Numbered from the stretch's first letter, positions 43,541 to 57,719 are shown. The stretch is DNA of 64,000 bases from Lineus longissimus (GCF_910592395.1 NC_088326.1:1679001-1743000); one strand, 5' to 3'. A program made the numbers and translations. The notes: generated by a model from the sequence alone, not told the origin.

Positions 43541-46289
43541 AAATAACCTGACACGGCAGAAGGATCTTTGAGTCAACGTCCTGCTGCCGCTCTGACTTAG
43601 AGGAGGTTCAGCGAATCTGCTGTCGCTGCCGGTTTGGGAAGGGCTGAGGCAAAACTATATTAGATGTGGATGGACACTGACACACTTAACAATTTAAATG
43701 AGACAGAGACTGAACGCTGAGAGGGCGGTGTTGCAATTGTGTAGTGGAATGAGTGAGTTGATCGATAGTGGATGTGGCAGGGAAGTGGTTGGAGGGAATG
43801 GTGATGGGTACCCTAAACAACGCCACGAGTAGGTCTTAGAACCATTGGTAGATCTGGATCCCGTAATTACTGTTCTAACCATTGAGACTTTAGCGAAGTG
43901 GATGGCGTGAGTGTGAAATCGATAAAACTATTGCCGTATGGGACTGGAAAAGCAGTGGAAGCATTTTAGAAAGATTGCATTTGCACCAACAACCTATCAG
44001 TGTCATCTGTAGACTGGAGTCATGAGCTCCTACCACTGGACCTGAGCCTTATAGCTGACTCTGCCACGACTCCACGGCAAAAGTAATTTGTTTGACCACA
44101 TGATGTCGGCGAGTCACTCGGTCAGTCTGTACCGAACGAGTGGCAAGCTATGAACAGAGATGGTACATGTTTCAACCAATTATCCAGCAATGAGCTAACG
44201 ACGAGATGGCCTGTCCCGTGCCGTTTGAGATTATGCGATGATTTATCTACGGTTCAGGCACGATTGGCTCTGATTGGATAATAAGGCCGCTATATTTATC
44301 TCATCGACCGTTGCCAGAAGGGACGGATGATGATGAAAAATCAGGGCTGGGAAGTAGCGATAAATTGTATGTTTGTCTTGTCTCCGAGTCACGAATCAGT
44401 CTCTGGTGTTGTAACCATTTAGAACTGCAATGTGGCTGTCAAATATTTGGAACCAGTCGTGACACAGCCATGATAATTTGGGCATTTTCGTGGCCAATGT
44501 AGAGTCTTGGGGAAAAAAGGTTCTGTTTTCCTGAGAGGAAGGTGTCTGTGGGCATCAATGGCAGGATCATTGACCTACGGGGCAGACTGTGTGGGTGTCA
44601 AAGGTTTGGCCTTGTTGAGTAGAGCCACTCATGACAGAGAACCAATATCAGCTACAGTTTCTAAGTGAGATTGGTTAGTTTCATCAGAGAAGTCAACTCT
44701 GTTGCTCTTGAGAAGCAAGTGCTTCCTTGGCATACATAGAATCTTGGTGGTAAAGTTAAGTTCTTTCTTATGGCTGTTGACTATGCACAGGCTTTGCCAT
44801 AGGCACTTGCACCGACTATGCACCTTGCTGAAGTCAGTTGGCCTTTGAATACCTCCGAGAGAGTACAGGTACGGCGATGAAAAAACTTTTGGCATCCTCT
44901 CATTTTGCCCCTGACACCTTGCACAAGAAGCTCCACATGGTACTGACACCTGACAATCTGTTTTTGTGAGAGGTATCGAAACGAATTGCGTGGATCGTTT
45001 CTTTGTTGCGTGGGCCCAGTTATTAGACATTCTACTACTCTGTTCGCATAAGATGTAAAGTACAACACAGTCTTTTTCTTCCTCACCACTGAGTGCTGTA
45101 ACCAACCATTGATACTGCCAATATCACACCCACGAGATAAAAACACCCCCATGATCACCCTTAAATCAAAACCAATACTCCGCAATGCAAATGACAAGCG
45201 CCACAAGTAACCAATCAAATGCCAGATAATCCAGTGGGCAATAACGTGAATCAATCGCGAGCGCAGCTAGGAGTCGTCGTTAATAAAATACAAACTGTCG
45301 GGAAAGTTTTGATGTGTCAAAAGTGCCGTCGTTTATTACAAGATGTCCGCTCTCGTCTGAGCGCGCCGTTATTGAATTTATCGCCGTTTCATCAATGTAA
45401 TCATTATATCAATCTGAGTTGAAAATGAAGCTGACATTCGTAACGATTTGATTTTGAGATGAAATGTGATGTTGGACAAGATCATGGGGATGGAAGGTAA
45501 CGCTCTGATAATTGATGATATCACTGAATACTGTGAAGCACTAGGTTTAGATGTTCATTTGAGGTCCACCCTCCCAATCTTGATTTCAGTACGAACACCC
45601 CCAGTGCATGGTTATTTCCTTAACCTGTCATAGCGTTTCAACATACTGGAACAGTAACCTTGAAACTTGAATGCAAACAGACCTGTGAATGAATTTTCAT
45701 AAAATAACCAACAGAAGCTTTCATAAATTTATACTCTAAAAAACTTAAAACAACATTCGCTCGTGCCTGATTCAATTAAACAGGAATAAATTGAATTGTA
45801 TCGCGATTGTGTTTAGAATATTTTTTGCTGTCCTCATTTCTGAATGTGTTCACAGGTTCGTTAAAAATTCATATAGCTGGCGGTAATTCAATTATTTGGT
45901 TTATAGAGATGAAATCAGTAGGAGAACTGATTTATTTTAGTGGCTGGGTAGTTGCATGGCTTCACATTTTGTGTGAAATTAGGGCTAGAGTGTTGGTTTA
46001 GTGGATAGAAAAACCGTTGGTGTGAATCAGGTATAAAGTGGCACGACAGCGTGTATCCTTGAGCAAAACATTTTACTACCCTTGGATTGTAAGCAATGCT
46101 TTGCATTGTCAATGTACTGTCGGTCTGTTCTTACTAGACATCAATGAAAATGAGTTTTAAAACTCTGCAAAGAACTCCTCCCTTTCTTTGCAAACGCTCA
46201 AACAAGAGTGAGGGAGTTTACTTGACGTCAATGTAATATCAAAGAATTTGTTGCCATTTTCATCAACAGACTGAATGCGATGGCAAGAA

Positions 46290-46850
46290 GATGTAGATGC
46301 ACTACAAAGGTTAACTTTATCAATGGTCTTATGTTGATGAGGCCTTTGGACCATGAGGGGGAGGGTTTGGCAACTATCTTGAATGGTCAGGATAGCGACT
46401 GGTACATGAAGCTGAGTGCAAAGATAGCCAAACATGCCCAAACATGCCAAATGCAACAATGGCTTTGGCTCGCTTTGAAAAATATAATAACGGGCTTTGA
46501 GCGTATTTCTGGAACCATACAAAGGTTTGCTGTGGGAGGATGCAGCCAGTAGCTGGTGTTGCCTATGTTACATAGGATAACTTGTCAATGGTCTGATGTT
46601 TATAAGCCCTTTGCACCATGGGAGTATAATCCGGTGATGGAATGGTGATGGCCAAGTGCCACAGCAAAAAGAAGAAGAGGGCAGCTACAAAGGTTGGTTT
46701 CTCAATGGTCTTATGTTGATGAGCCCTACTTTGCTTCACTGAGGGGGAGGTCCATGACTTCTTCACACTATTATGGGAGTGCCTTGGGGATAAGTACTTC
46801 ACAGAAGTATTGGCCTTGGCGAGAGCGGAGGCAGCCAATGTTTTTCTAAT
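46290..46850 (+). repeat. Three diverged copies of a ~200-bp unit
   Basis: CTACAAAGGTTAACTTTATC.. at 46302, ATAGGATAACTTGTCAATGG.. at 46571 and CTACAAAGGTTGGTTTCTCA.. at 46683 each continue into TCAATGGTCT(T/G)ATGTTGATGAG-like sequence. They show no coding continuity. Confidence 0.6.
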
Positions 46851-48031
46851 ATGTGTGTCTTTGGGTCACCCTGTATCTTCAAATGCCATCGAAGAGCAAG
46901 ACGGTCAACATCAATGGGATAAATCCTTCACCGAAATTGTTGCCGAGAGGAGAGGGATAATGGCCATCATCCTTTCCATTCTGTTTCCTCCAAAGTGACA
47001 CAGGGAGATAATCACTCCGCATGCCTGTGATCATATGCGGCGATTATACCCATCATCCTCTCTGTCGGATCAGGATCAGCGCTATTTCGTCATTAGCCGC
47101 CATTAGCTGATCACATGTTCCGGGATGTCGTACCGCAGGATAAGTAGCTTGTACGCCATAGAAATCAGCTATTAGATAATCGGCGAGGAAAAAACATGAA
47201 AATTACATGAAACTCTAGCCTGGAGTCATCCTCATGTCTACAACAGGCCTTAGTTGTTGCCACACTTTCTAATGCTTCTCCCAACTGTGAATAAACTGCT
47301 GAGAATACGCTTACCAAATCCACCTTTCTATTCTTGAAATGATCCAAAATGAGGAACTGTACTCTCCAGTGTCACCTACTGCCATTTCTTCATACTTCAT
47401 CTACAACGTTCCAAGGACAAACTTACGCCTCGCACCACAAGAAAAACAACTTTTCGTCCCTCAGTTCTCCGAACATAGCAACAAAGTACCGCACCTGAAA
47501 TATGTATTGAGCTAATAATCTCCTAGTTAACGCTCAACTCAATCTTTAAAAAAGAATCGCAACCGAAAGAAACGGAAAAGACCCCTGGCGATGCACCCAA
47601 GCATCTCCTGTGTGGTATCATATTTCTAACAATCCGTGTCTTATCTTAGGCAAGGCCGCTTTTTACATGTCTTTTTAGCTTTCAGTGATGAACTTGTACC
47701 TTCCATACTGTCAAAACTAAAAGGTTGAACCCTCTAGGCTAAATTCAGCAAAGAGGATTCGCGACGCAAAAAAAAGACTGCCTGTGGAGCAATTGGCATC
47801 CCTTCTAGTGGTGTATCATATTTCTAACATGTGACATAGTTCTCTCTTGGGGTAGGATGTAACAGTGAAGAACAGCGCTGATTGCCATGATTATGGATAA
47901 TTTTCTGTATCTTTTTGTCAGAATGACAATCTGATCTTATGTCATATCGTGGCTGTTGCCCCAATGACATGATTACATCCTGTGATTATACCTACATTAG
48001 GGCGATGGGGAATTCAGGCCAGTTGAGCTGA

Positions 48032-48065
48032 AGATGATGATGATGATGATGATGATGATGGTGAT
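48032..48065 (+). repeat. (GAT)n microsatellite
   Basis: About ten GAT units. Confidence 0.9.
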
Positions 48066-49790
48066 AATCTTATAGGGCTGTGAGATTGTGAACCCTTTGC
48101 TCTTGTGTTTTTTGGCATTTGTTGTTTTCCACTATGGTTGGGGACCAATTTCAGTTTGATGGCATTCCATTTGAATAACGAAATCATTGACTTTTGACTC
48201 ACCGGGAAGATCATTGCCATCTTACCATCAGATCACCAAGAATCAAATCATGGTCAATCATCTTGGTGACAGTGCAACCCGCCAACCATCAGCCAATCAG
48301 ATCACGTTAGGAATCGCTCTGGCGTGTATCTTTGTGTTCATCTAAAGCAGATTTCATTTCATCTTTGCGAGATTATTGAACGCATTTTAAGGAACTGTTG
48401 CCAGTGGCAGTCATGTCATATGAGAAACTGGCTCCTGAGGTTCAATAAACAATCTATTCTCAAACTTTTCACAGCAAATGCCCCAACTCATGAATATGAG
48501 CTTGACATTCAGAGACACATCATTCAGACTGAGTTACAACAACAAGACCATTTTCATGTCCGCTATCACAGTCTGTATGTTAAATTGATCGAAGTGCAAT
48601 AGAGCCATCTTTAAGTGGGTCTTTTAGCGTCATGACGATCAATATAACTCGGTGGCCAACTAGTTACCTATCAATATCAGGTCAATACGAGTTGTAGGCT
48701 GTGTAAAATATGCAATTTGTTAAGAAAACATACTTTTTGCCTCTCTGTGGATCATTATTGGTACAAAAATCGCCTCTAATCCAAGACAACTAAGTGCACT
48801 TTCTGTAAAGTAGTCCGAGTCGTATTTGATTCGTTTATATCAAGACAGATGAGAGGGTTTAGGAGACATTGTCAGAATAGCTTGCGACATGGTAGTGGTC
48901 ATTACCGTACAGCCGCTGATTAGCCGAGGATAGGTGCGGTTCGGCCAGTATAAATCAGACAGACGAACTCTTTCATCGAGATTGACTGGAATGTTTTGCT
49001 AAATTCTGCTCATATTTGCCAGCGTGTTCAGAGGACTGGTGATAAATTCAAGTGTTCTGGGGGACAAACTTGGTCGTAATGAACACAATCAGTTGAGACA
49101 AAGGGTACAAGGATCTGTCTAACCCAAACTTTCAGCCTTCGTAAATACAGCATGGCGTTTTCCTGATTCGGTATCCTAGTCTTACTCGAACTCTCTGCCA
49201 GACTAAATCTGACTCAAAAATCTGCCAACGCTACATTTTTCCCTAATACTCATTAGCGCAGTAATCAAATTAGCCAGTTTCTTGCACCTTCACACTTTCT
49301 TATGTGCACTTTCTTACGTACTCTGTTGCAATCTGTTCCGGGGTGTTAAAAAAATCTGGTTCACTTCAGAAGATTGGATGCTGGAAGGAGGGACTGATGA
49401 GAAATGATGAGACAATCTTCACTCATACATTTTATGCGCTGATTGGTCGGGAAAATACTGTTAAATGACGTATGCAAGTTCATTTCCTTACTGTTGATGG
49501 AGGCGAAGAATGTTTGTTTTGAAGCAGGATAAGCACAGAGGCAGCTTTTCGTGTAATCCGTATTATCCATACTTCCTTGCCTGATTATTGTTAAGAAGTT
49601 CGTTCTGTGCAATCTACACCTCATTTCCTACAGCAGTGTATCTGCTGAGGTAAAAAATATTTGGTTAGTAATGAGCGATGCGTGTCACATTTGATCATGA
49701 TTGCTGGTTGCGGTGATTTTAATCGTTCATTTACAGCAGGCTTTAAAAAATGCTAATGCCAACATAAATTTTACTACAGGTATTCCTCTT

Positions 49791-49840
49791 CATAGACTAC
49801 CATAGACTACCATAGACTACCATAGACTACCATAGAATAC
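49791..49840 (+). repeat. 10-bp tandem repeat CATAGACTAC x5
   Basis: Four perfect units and one with a single change, no spacers. Confidence 0.93.
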
Positions 49841-50335
49841 AGAGGCATTTATCACCTATAGTTTATCGAATGTTGTATTGTTGTGTAGGGTAGGCCTATT
49901 ATAGGCCCTATACCTACGAAGGCTCCATGAACCGGACTTGAATGATGCCAGGTGGTACTAAGTATGTTTCGAAATAGAATTACGCAGACATGCATGCTAA
50001 AACCATGCTGGAATACCAGGATCAGTTGATCCTCAAATACCAGATGCCTCATAATGCATCCTCCCTCGTGTCTGTATCACTCACCGTTATTGATACTGGT
50101 AATATACATGTTGATGCATTATTAATAAGCCATGTGGTAATATCGACTCCTGTATATCATCTATATCATCATCAAAGACACATTCCACGTGTCAGTATCA
50201 GAAGATGTAGGGGTTGTAATGTACTTCCACGGGAATTTTTATACTTCATCATTGGTAGAAATGTATTGCATGGTATGGAAATCTTAAGTAAATCTTCAAA
50301 CTATTGGCTAAGAAGCTAGGTACTAACTGAAGAAA

Positions 50336-50503
50336 TACAGTAGAACCTCTCTATCAAGGACACCCTTGGACTGACAAATGCTGTCCTCAATAGATAGGTG
50401 TCCTGATTAGAGAGGTCAAATTGAATGGAAACATCCAATTTGGGACCAAAACTAGTGTCCTTTAGAAAGGTTAGAGGTGTCTGCTAAGGGAGGTTCCACT
50501 GTA
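50336..50503. mobile_element. Complete CTCTCTATTAAGGACA-family MITE (168 bp)
   Basis: TACAGTAGAACCTCTC at the left and GGAGGTTCCACTGTA at the right are inverted ends. The interior holds ACTGACAAATGCTGTCCT, GATTAGAGAGGTCAAATTG and GGGACCAAAACTAGTGTCC. It is the best-preserved copy of the family in this window. Confidence 0.88.
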
Positions 50504-52639
50504 ATGCACTGAGTATTTGGGCTAAGTATTGCTGGTGTAGACAAGTTTCTATCGTACCGCCTGCTTGGAATCACTCCAGAAGCCATGAGTATGGTATCGC
50601 TTGGCTGCGGGATTGAAAAGTGTGTCTATTGGCGTAATTGGTGCTGGGAATACTTCGACCTGTGAATACCTGGAGGATCATCTCATTGATTTCATCAGTC
50701 AGTGCAGCCGGATGTAGCGCATTCTTTTTTTGTTTTAAAGTTTCAATGAACGGCACAGCTCTCCGCCTGGAACAGTGCTAAGTTAGCATGGCGTATCCTT
50801 AGTGCCAAGCTGGGCGAGCAACAGACCTTTTCACCATACTAAACGGTGGTTGCAGACCGGTTCTATTTCATGAGAAAATGGCACTGAAAATGCAACATTT
50901 GAACAAAATGTTATGTCAAATATGCCATATCTTCTGTGGCTTTGACTACAATGTCCTTGTTGGACAATATCTGTGTTTGAACTCCCCGTACGACCGAAAG
51001 AGATGATAACTTGAGGCATCTCATCAATTTTTCACCACCTTATCAATCGAGGTGTGGACCACATTGGAAACCAATGTCATTACACGGAGCTTGATGATCA
51101 TATTGGTTTTGTTCTCCCAGGAGCTACAAACCACCGAATCTGTAAGGAATCAAAGTTGTTGCTAATCCTGATTTAGGTTGTCCCAGCTTTTCAATGGAGA
51201 TGTTTACTCTGTTGAAAACAATGAAATTTCTTGGAGCTGAACTGACAAAAGAATTTGAATGGGAAAGATAGATGTTATGTTGGTTAATGTTGCTGGCAAA
51301 AAACCCCAATGAATTTTGTTGCTGCCATCCAAAATGGTGCTGATATTCTAATGTGTTGAGTCTTCACACAGTTTGCCTTTGGGTTTCGTTCTATTCTAAT
51401 CTTAAAAGTGATATCAGGTGACGAAAAATGTCAGAGGTTACCCATGACAGCTTTTCTTGTCATTTTTGACTGGGCATCCTGATGTTGGAAACCAATATTG
51501 GCAAATGCGTCGTGTCTTTTATAACAGCGCGACAGTGTCATCCCAAGGGTTGGTAATATGTTACACATCCTATGACATCAAAAAAGCTGATGCTGTATGG
51601 TTGAGAGCTAAGATCTCTTTGTCACAGATTTTTTCATGAGGGGCGTTTTTGAACTCGATAACGGAGCGAAGGATTGCATCATATCATGTGATATTATCCA
51701 ATTGTCCTCAACTCTTGTAAGAAACATCACAATATCAAGGCAAAAGTAATAAAATTCTCTAAGAGGATCGTGCCATGTTGTATTGGTTTTTTCGAGGAAT
51801 ATCTCAAAGAGTAATTGGCCGAACTATTGCTTATAAGCCTTACAAAGGCAATGGTACAAAATCTTTTTTATCAGTACTTGGTATTTTTAGCTTTGGAGAC
51901 ATGGTTATAAAGGACTAGTTGGCTGTTACGAACTTCAAAGAAAGACTTGTTGATATGGAAACCGCGTCATTGTATTTCATTAAAAACTGCTTATGTGCAA
52001 TACCAATACCATAGGTCCTTGTTGGCAACCAGCTGCTAAAGCTAGGAGCATAAAGGAGATAAATATATTGAGATTAACCCATCCCAGGGTTGCCTAATAC
52101 CGCTTAAGAGATTTTGCATCTCATCCACCAGGGAGAATGTGTGAAGGGATCTCAAAACGCGCCAACAAAGATAGGATGAGGCGATGGCTTGTTGGAAGGT
52201 AGTCCTCATGATATCATCTTGCGTTTACTCTCTCAAGCTTTGATCGTAACTTTATCATGACCAAAGGCTTGTTCCCTTGTACTAAAGTAATCTGTGGTCA
52301 TTGCAATACAAAGGAGGAATGGCTTCATATAGTCAGTCCCCATACTATTTGATATTGTGACCAAAGGCTTGTTACCTACTATAGCTGTATTTGCAGCCAT
52401 AATCATACAAAGGGGACTTGCTTCATAATAAGTCAGGTACCTTTATCTACTTAGATATAATACTGTATTGATATTACCGTTGTCTTTGAAGACAATGTCT
52501 GGGGATTGTTTGATGTGGCGATCAAAAGATACGGACCGTGAGATTGGGATTGAAAGGTTGTTGCACGAGGAGTCGTTGCACTATGATATTGTGGTTTGAA
52601 AATGTCAGTGGGGAATTCGACCACCATCATCATTTTCTT

Positions 52640-52665
52640 TATCATCATCATCATCATCATCATCG

Positions 52666-52699
<34 letters not shown>

Positions 52700-52700
52700 T
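52640..52700 (+). repeat. (ATC)n microsatellite
   Basis: About twenty ATC units with one interruption. Poly-His, poly-Ile and poly-Met ORFs over it are artefacts. Confidence 0.93.
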
Positions 52701-54237
52701 GTTGCATCGTGTCACACAGTTTTGTCCAAACATAAAATGCACTATTTTAACCATGTCGCAAACCTTTGCCTGACTATTGGCCGTAGATAGAAGTCTTGAA
52801 ATGATTCAAAGAGGGACAGAACTGGTCATACCAGCTTCACTGTAGGTAAGGCTGGAAGGTAAGGTGAATCAGTCTGAGCATGATTTGATGGTCAATGCAG
52901 CTTGTTGTGTTTGTCTGGACATGTTTATTGTGGTGTTGCATCCATCAAGGAGGAGACATCTCCCTCTTGGCTTTGTTTGTATAGACATTTATCCATTAGT
53001 ATCCCGTACAGCTTGAATGATATCTTACTTTCTTCAGACGTGAAGCTAAGAGCTGTACAAGCCCTTCTATAGAGAGTATGTCTTAGGTTTTCCGATATTG
53101 TGATCGTGATTATTCTGTTGCCAGAGAGTTGTATTGACAATATGGCATCCTTTTGTACGGTTCTTGGGAAGATAGATAGTCGTATTAGGTATGGTAACCT
53201 TTTGTAGTATTCTAATACGAGGACAGAGTGGTAATCACAAATACTGTGTCGACACATTTAAGCCGTTTTAGGGGTGCCTATCCAAAAGTCTAGTTTACAT
53301 GTGATAGTCTGTTGCGTAACACACACAGCTCAAGTGCGTTGACACAGTGTATCAGAAAAGTACTCTCCGTCTTCTCTGCATCACAACTGCAGTTGTATTT
53401 CTCAGCAATTCGTTACAAATCCTTCTATACCCGTTGATAAATTGGCCAAGGCCAGCTACTCCAACGTTATTTCTCGCATTAGTTGCATTTGTGCACTCTT
53501 TTTAAGCTGGGATATGGGTAAAATGGTTTTTCTCCAAAAGCCTTTTACTCCCCAGTAAATTGCAGAAGCTAACTTGATCCACACAGCCAATACACTTCTT
53601 ACCCTTCATTCATTTCTGCTTATGTTTTTGTGCGAGTTTTTCACTGTCGATCTTTCCAAGTTGCAAATGGATACTTTGCCCTCAGAGCAATCGCATCTTT
53701 GCTATCCCCCTTTTTGTGCAACGATCTGTATAATTGGCAAGTCATTCTCTACCAATCCTTGAGCTTAGCAGCTAATGGCTACAGCTCAATCTTTCATCAA
53801 GCTAACAGCATTCTTGGTCACTCAACAAAGATTCATTTTTCCTCAATCCACATTTGTTTTTCTGTGTTCTCTTTTTCTAAGAAGACTCAACTTGCTCAGG
53901 GATCATGTGCTGAACACTCAGCAAGTTCTACCAGTTTGTTCTTCAGCCAATGATCAGGCACGAAATCATTCACAGCAATTTTTCAGGAAATTTTCATCCA
54001 TCTTATGTTCAGTATTCATGAATTTCAGTCAGAATAATATGTGAGCTGTTTTTACTTTTATCGTATACTTAATTTCTTCATGAAATATATCAAAATGAGC
54101 GATTTTGCCAAATGTCAAATTGCCAATCGACCAATCAAATATCTCCGTTTGGCGTCCGCCTTGATGTCTTTCCAAATCTAATCATTCGTCTTCGTGGAGC
54201 GGAGTCCGTTTCAAGCGAATATCGTACCATTGTGACC

Positions 54238-54731
54238 ATTTACGGATATCTCCTAGCCTCAAGGCAAGACACCGGGTCAAATACATTGAAATCAATAAAC
54301 CGTTATTATCGTTATTCTGCTCCCGGGCTGGCGGCTTCTTCAAGACAAATTTATAGCTTGAGATGCGGAAATTGCAAAGAAAATATAGAAGCTGTAATTT
54401 CCATGTTTCAGCCAGCGATGCTTACTTATGCACATAAATTGGCCCTATGTCTGTCAAGTGACGGAGGGATCGGATAAATATTCGAATTCAACATCATTTA
54501 GGACGTCAAATTCCCTCACAAATGTTTCGAAATGATGAAATTGAAAATGTGATATGTGATTCTGCCGCATTTACCGATGTCTAATAGCCGCGGGCTAGAA
54601 CGCCAGGTCAAATACATAGAAATCAATAAATCACTATTTTTGTTACTCCGCTCCCGGCCGTCAGCTACTTCAAGGAAATTTATATCCTGAGATTCGGAAA
54701 TTGCAAAGATAATAGAGAGGTTAAGATTTCC
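54238..54731 (+). repeat. Imperfect ~165-bp duplication
   Basis: Copies at 54238-54402 and 54569-54731 share GGTCAAATACAT, GAAATCAATAAA, CTCCCGG, CTTCAAG, AAATTTATA and CGGAAATTGCAAAGA in order, separated by unrelated sequence. Confidence 0.8.
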
Positions 54732-55208
54732 TAACTTGTGCGTAAAGATTGTACAAGTACAGTCTGTATCAAAAACCACTCCGCCACACTTTCATCAATT
54801 ACCAGTCAGTAATTGTCACATAAGTCATTGTGGCTGGTCATTCAGCCCTGTAAGATTGACAGAGAGCCGTTACTCTATGATTGCAATACCAACACAGCCA
54901 ATAGCAGAAACTACTCAGCCAATCTCTCATTTCCAACAAGTCATCAATTAACAGGATTTGTCAGAGAATTTGTACAAATGCTCATTCATTCCTGGTCGGA
55001 ATCTCCTTGTTGTCGCAAGTGTGACAAAGCTATTCAGCATCATCACCATACGTCGTTGAGAGTGAACGGCGAGACGTTCCAATCAGACGAAAGATCAGGA
55101 AATGAGAAAGGAAAATGAACAGCGCCGTTCTCTGTTACCATGCGACGCCATCATAACTCACCAGGTGGCTATAAGTAATCAGACAGTATCGACGATACCT
55201 AACCTAGG

Positions 55209-55626
55209 CTATAGCTGCGCTTACACCACGAAATATTGGTGGACCAATTGCACTTACACCACCACATTGCCGCGACAAATTGGTTCGGCAATCCATTGCC
55301 GATACAAATTGCCGAGCGAATTTGTCCCACCAAGCTTGATGGTCCAAATTCGCCCGGCTTGTTAAAAGCTCGGCTTTGTCGTGGTGTACGCGCAAATGGT
55401 TCGGCAATTAGCTAGTTAGATGGTTCGGCTCCAGGCGGCGCTTTCGAAATGGCGCTTTCTGCCAAGGCTTTCCGCGTTCTGCTTATTGTTTGCGCGCCAT
55501 CTGTAGCCGGATTTTATAACTAGCTGCAGCGCTGGTGTAAGCGCTTGGTGGATTTTCGATGGTGCGGCATTGGTTCCCGAACCAAGATTGGTGGTCCATT
55601 TTCAGGTGGTGTAAGTGCGGCTATAG
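55209..55626. mobile_element. MITE with CTATAGCCGCACTTACACCAC ends (418 bp)
   Basis: The left end CTATAGCTGCGCTTACACCA and the right end ..GGTGTAAGTGCGGCTATAG are inverted with few mismatches. The interior repeats GGTTCGGCAAT and GGTGTAAG on both strands. There is no transposase ORF. Confidence 0.8.
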
Positions 55627-57388
55627 ACATCAGGATTTTGTAGATGCCTTCTCTGTGGCTAAGGGGACGACTTGGGCACAGGATTTTCACCATTTCCCTT
55701 GCCTGGTGGAAACTGAACTAAAAGCATTTACTTGTCTTTGTTCATATCTCTTGGTGTCTCGCCCTGTTGGCCAGGAATTGTCCCCACAACCTCCCTATCA
55801 TGACACCAATGCTCTACGACTTCACCACCACAGCTGTTTTCAGGGACACCCTGTATAAATCCTTCCAAGAAGGTAAACAATAACATTACATTCAAGAAAC
55901 CTGAACCATAAACTCGCTGAACAACCGACATCCTGATTTCATTCAACTTCAAGACTGCATTTATGTTTACACAGTGAACTTAATGTAATTTAGAAACAGA
56001 ATGCTTTTAATAAATTGCATTCCTTTGGAAAAAATTACCAGCGAAGGTTTGCGGGTTCCGGAATTAAGTTGATTAATATTCGTCTCTTGTTAGTTTGCGG
56101 TGAAGAAGACACACTGATAGGATGTGAAGTCAGTCGAGTTTGTCTTGTATTCAGCGTTTTTTTTCACTTGTCGTTTCTTCCCCGCTAGTTAACCCTTTGA
56201 ACCCTGGCGTCATCATCATCCAAGGGAAAGCAGTGGTTGGGCATGTTGGGACGTTTTCTGGAGTGGTGGCAAGGGTCGTTACAGGGCTAACATTGCCCAG
56301 TGTGCAGTATTTACTTGGATAGCGTGGCCAATATTGCACATAAAACGCTACAGACAGTCGTCGTTTTTATTCCCGCCAAACACAATGCATCAGCACCGAT
56401 GCTGCGAAAAGTCAATATATTGTGCGATATTTACAATCGAATCAATACCCGCCCATTTTTTGTGCGATTTTTGTCAATAATCAATGGTAATAAGTCTGGG
56501 GGCTCAGGTTTTAAAGGTCACAACAATTTGATGTGTATTGTTCAATACGCTTACGCATTTTACGAGCAGGCCCGGGAAATTAATAGTAACGCAAATATTT
56601 TCACGATTTTTATCGTTTAAATGTCATGGGTATCTTTCTGGCGTTTACGATACTTCAACGATCCATTGTTTGACAATCTCATGAAGCTGTATTAGAATGA
56701 TATAATCCACATCTATGAGATTGCAGCAGGCCTGGGAATTAATAGTACTGCATAGATTTGCTGATTAATTATTTGTAAAGGTCATATTCTTTAATCATTT
56801 TCGGATTCTGTGTGAATGTAGGATTTGATAAAAGGTCAAATCTGAACACGACAAAGTTTGCATTTGCAATATCGTTATGAAATCACAGTCGACCAGGAGC
56901 TTAAATGGAAGAATTTCCAACAATAAAACCATTAAGTTCAAAAACCTTGTCACGCCCTTAATTTTATGATCGCACCCCATCCCAGGAAAAGAAGAAAGTA
57001 TTCAGCTCACAAAAATAAAGGTGCTTATATTAATTCAGCCAACTGCTTTTGGAAGGCAAATACTCAACATCAGCCACTGTACTTCTGAGTCCTCGATCAA
57101 AGAACGATAAAAAAACTCATTATAAATACGGGAAAATCCATTAGGAATTCTCCAAGGACCAATACTGCTGCTATGTTCTTAGATGGTGTTTGTGTACACT
57201 ACTCGCATATCTGTGTTAAAATGAAAAATGGTAATTGCTCGGCGTCTTAATACATAGGTTGACAAATGGTGCTACTGTCTCCGTGACCCCCCCCCCCAGT
57301 AGCTTACAGTGAAAATGTTTGGGGGGACCAAACAGTTTGAATAAATTCTTCAACTTGTTCCTTGAGGCAGTTTTAGGTTTGAAGACAA

Positions 57389-57508
57389 TGGGTGATATGA
57401 ATAAAGACTAGGAAATGCTTTTATCTAAATCTCCATGTACATTTACACTAGGCCTTCCTGTACAAAACCGGAGTAAAAGCATTTGCTAGTCTTTATTCAT
57501 ATCACCCA
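57389..57508. mobile_element. Foldback MITE, TATGAATAAAGACTAG family
   Basis: TGGGTGATATGAATAAAGAC at the left is mirrored by GTCTTTATTCATATCACCCA at the right. The total length is ~120 bp. Relatives are at 13670 and 61221. Confidence 0.9.
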
Positions 57509-57719
57509 ATGACTGGCAAAGGCATCCAGTGTCAAAATTTACAAAGGTTTGCTTTTAAATTCAACTATGTTGCTATAAAAGGCTTGAAAGAAAGTAGCAC
57601 TTGCCATCAATTTCCACCCAACCTTTACCATCTCAGATGTCGCTAACTTGTTGACAGATGCTTCTGTCGCAATGATGCAGTCCCCAGGTGTATCACCGGT
57701 ACAGACAGAAAGGCAATAC

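Noticed and set aside
44629-45254. Two overlapping ~157-codon minus-strand ORFs as genes
   Set aside because: They overlap in different frames, have low-complexity-free but unrecognisable sequence, and sit in a region with no splice signals I could tie to them.
49791-49840. Possible CRISPR or protein-binding array of CATAGACTAC
   Set aside because: Five contiguous 10-bp units without spacers form a plain tandem repeat.
52451-52790. Poly-Met, poly-His and poly-Ile ORFs
   Set aside because: All three are frames of the (ATC)n microsatellite.
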